NCBI GenBank assembly: GCA_018266555.1
Contig: JAFEAF010000030.1
Coordinates: 1-34,694, forward strand
Direction: 5' to 3'
Length of the DNA: 34,694 nt
Source of the DNA: Bacteroidota bacterium
Lineage (GTDB): Bacteria; Bacteroidota; Bacteroidia; Chitinophagales; Chitinophagaceae
The notes under the pieces: generated by a model
Told to the model about the DNA's origin: nothing
What the model saw: only the letters and a program-made list of their open reading frames with translations
The model's database searches: none
Translations under genes and position numbers: made by a program
Part shown: in pieces, positions 33,402-34,694 of the stretch
How positions within the stretch are numbered: position 1 is the stretch's first letter
How the letters are laid out: every line of letters begins with the position of its first letter

Positions 33402-33558
33402 CTTTTAAAAAACTATAAAATTTTGTTTTTTTTTGATAACTATTACCAGTACCCTTAAAAATCGTAATTCTACTAAGTAATTGATTAATTCGCTTGAGAG
33501 TATAAATCTTTTTAGCTTAAATCAGGGGAATCATTGTTATTATTGACGACTTACTTGT

Positions 33559-34491
33559 TCATCTCCATTTAACTGTAACATATTTATTGTTTGTTTTGAA
33601 TTTTTTTGGAATTCCTTCCAGGATTGACATTTTCAATTCGCTCAGAAGGCGCTTCTTGGTAAAGTTTTTTTGAACTATAAAACTGATTTCTCTTGCAGGC
33701 TCGGGTTCCTTAAATCGCCTGACAAAATCTGTATCTGAATTTTTTTCAAATGACAATTCCGGGATTAAAGTGTAACCGAAAGTTTCTTTTATCATTCTTT
33801 TTAAAGTTTCCACACTGCCGCCTTCTAAAACTAAATTCCGAGTATTTCGCAATTTAGAGAAATCGCAAAAATTCAACATTTGATTTCTAAAACAATGCCC
33901 TTGTTTTAAAAGCCAAATTTCATCAGATTTTAGCTGGCTTACTTCTACTTTACCTTTTTTAAAGAGAATTTCGTTTCTTTCGTTGGCATACAATAAAAAA
34001 GGTTCATAAAACAAGGATATCTCCCTGATATTGGGTTCGTTTAATGGCGTTGACACAATTCCTATGTCCAATCTCCCGTGATTGATTGATTCAATAATAT
34101 TTTCGCTTTCCAATTCTTCTATGTCAAGTTTTGTTTCAGGATGATTTTTCAGAAACTCACCTATGAACAAGGGCAATAAATAGGGCGATAGGGTTGGAAT
34201 AATGCCGATCCTGAATGTGCCGTTCGTCTGGCTAAATTCCTGACTGAACATTTCTTTTAACTCCCGCAACTCTCTTTCAATTTGCCGGGCTTTACCAATA
34301 AATTTTTCGCCCAGGGGGGTAGGTTTGAGCGGTTGTTTTGTTCTGTCAAACAAAACGGTGCCTATTTCATCTTCTAATTTTTTTACCTGTATGGTCAGCG
34401 TAGATTGTGTTACAAAACAGCTCTCTGCTGCTTTAATAAAATGCCTGTACGTATCCAGGGCAAGAACATATTTAACCTGTTGAATCGTCAT
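33559..34491 (-). CDS. oxyR: OxyR-type LysR-family peroxide sensor
   Basis: This 310-residue protein has an N-terminal LysR helix-turn-helix (VKYVLALDTYRHFIKAAESC, then TQSTLTIQVKKLEDEIG) and a C-terminal sensor domain. The OxyR redox cysteines are in place: C200 and C209 in GHCFRNQMLNFC, with the same nine-residue spacing as the E. coli pair. Oxidation by peroxide forms a disulfide and changes DNA binding. It is divergent from katG, a classic OxyR target, and the gap between them contains two inverted repeats. The first ATG is used. This is a strong call from motif and context together. Confidence 0.93.
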   Translation of the reverse strand: MTIQQVKYVLALDTYRHFIKAAESCFVTQSTLTIQVKKLEDEIGTVLFDRTKQPLKPTPLGEKFIGKARQIERELRELKEMFSQEFSQTNGTFRIGIIPTLSPYLLPLFIGEFLKNHPETKLDIEELESENIIESINHGRLDIGIVSTPLNEPNIREISLFYEPFLLYANERNEILFKKGKVEVSQLKSDEIWLLKQGHCFRNQMLNFCDFSKLRNTRNLVLEGGSVETLKRMIKETFGYTLIPELSFEKNSDTDFVRRFKEPEPAREISFIVQKNFTKKRLLSELKMSILEGIPKKFKTNNKYVTVKWR

Positions 34492-34598
34492 ATTGATTTT
34501 GTAAATATCTTGTACAAAATTATCAATTTGATAAATGACGGCAATTCATTCAAATTTGTAAACTGAATAAAATATCATTTCTAAAAAATACTCTCAAT
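34492..34598. promoter_or_regulatory. oxyR-katG divergent control region with two inverted repeats
   Basis: This 107-base gap contains two exact inverted repeats. ATTTTGTA-N9-TACAAAAT occupies 34,496-34,520, just before the oxyR start. TTATCAA-T-TTGATAA occupies 34,520-34,534. The second has the ATC...GAT form of a LysR-type site. Both are candidates for OxyR binding that would control the two genes together. No perfect TAnnTTTG box for katG was found. Confidence 0.55.
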
Positions 34599-34694
34599 AT
34601 GGAACAATCATCTAAAGGGAAATGCCCCGTTTTTCATGGAACAAACACCACCACCGATCAAAGCTACCAGCACTGGTGGCCTAATGCGCTGAAC
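34599..34694 (+). CDS. katG: catalase-peroxidase KatG, N-terminal fragment
   Basis: The first 32 codons of a gene run off the right edge of the window. The start [14 protein letters not shown], then HWWPNALN, matches the N-terminus of bacterial catalase-peroxidases (GKCPVxHG and WWPNxLN). KatG removes hydrogen peroxide in the cytoplasm using heme. The heme ligand and the Trp-Tyr-Met adduct residues lie outside the window, so activity cannot be judged. The divergent oxyR supports the call. The ATG at 34,599 follows an AT-rich leader. Confidence 0.9.
   Translation, partial: MEQSSKGKCPVFHGTNTTTDQSYQHWWPNALN

Overview
The window reads as chromosomal DNA of a Bacteroidetes bacterium, most likely from the Chitinophagaceae or a close relative. 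The reasons are a PorP/SprF-type type IX secretion (T9SS) protein, both kinds of T9SS C-terminal sorting domain, Bacteroidetes-style promoter boxes (TAnnTTTG, sometimes with a TTG or TTTG about 20 bases upstream), frequent ATGA overlaps and an AT-rich base composition. I see no rRNA, tRNA, CRISPR array or intact insertion sequence.

Region 1 (1 to about 2,900) looks like the edge of a mobile or accessory segment. It starts with a GC-rich, hairpin-rich, gene-less stretch (about 64% GC over bases 1-180 by hand count). Four small conserved-hypothetical genes follow, among them a DUF6876-like protein and a small helix-turn-helix-like protein. An AT-rich gene-less stretch (2,874-3,612) separates this from the next block.

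Region 2 (3,613-11,796) is the most interesting part: a dense nitric-oxide (NO) handling island. The first block encodes a CuA subunit II, a heme-copper subunit I that keeps all metal-ligand histidines but has Asn where oxygen-reducing B-type oxidases carry the cross-linked Tyr, a SCO-type copper chaperone and an unrecognised polytopic membrane protein. The second block follows a perfect 26-bp palindrome. It encodes a DUF2249-ScdA_N-hemerythrin protein (RIC, repair of iron centres), a second hemerythrin-like protein, an unrecognised lipoprotein, a DUF1858-DUF2249-DUF2249 protein, an NnrS-like membrane protein, a DUF59 iron-sulfur assembly factor and an Rrf2/NsrR-like regulator with three cysteines. 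I infer that the enzyme reduces NO, and that the Rrf2 protein senses NO through an Fe-S cluster and controls the palindrome. Neither point is shown directly by the sequence.

Region 3 (11,849-34,694) is ordinary Bacteroidetes core and envelope content. It holds a WecA/MraY-like sugar-phosphate transferase divergent from a family 2 glycosyltransferase, recG, a large PKD/T9SS type B adhesin-like protein with its PorP/SprF partner, a GlcD-like FAD oxidase and a small beta-barrel protein. A LOG-family hydrolase, a sodium:solute symporter, an O-methyltransferase, a glucosaminidase with three LysM domains and hpt follow. Next come a YfbK-like von Willebrand A protein, grpE-dnaJ, an RlmI-like rRNA methyltransferase and a tiny T9SS type A protein. 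The window ends with an OxyR-type regulator divergent from the first 32 codons of katG. NO repair at one end and peroxide defence at the other suggest a life at oxic/anoxic boundaries, but that is inference.

Several starts were moved from the longest open frame to an inner ATG because the outer TTG or GTG lies inside a promoter box or before a clear signal peptide.
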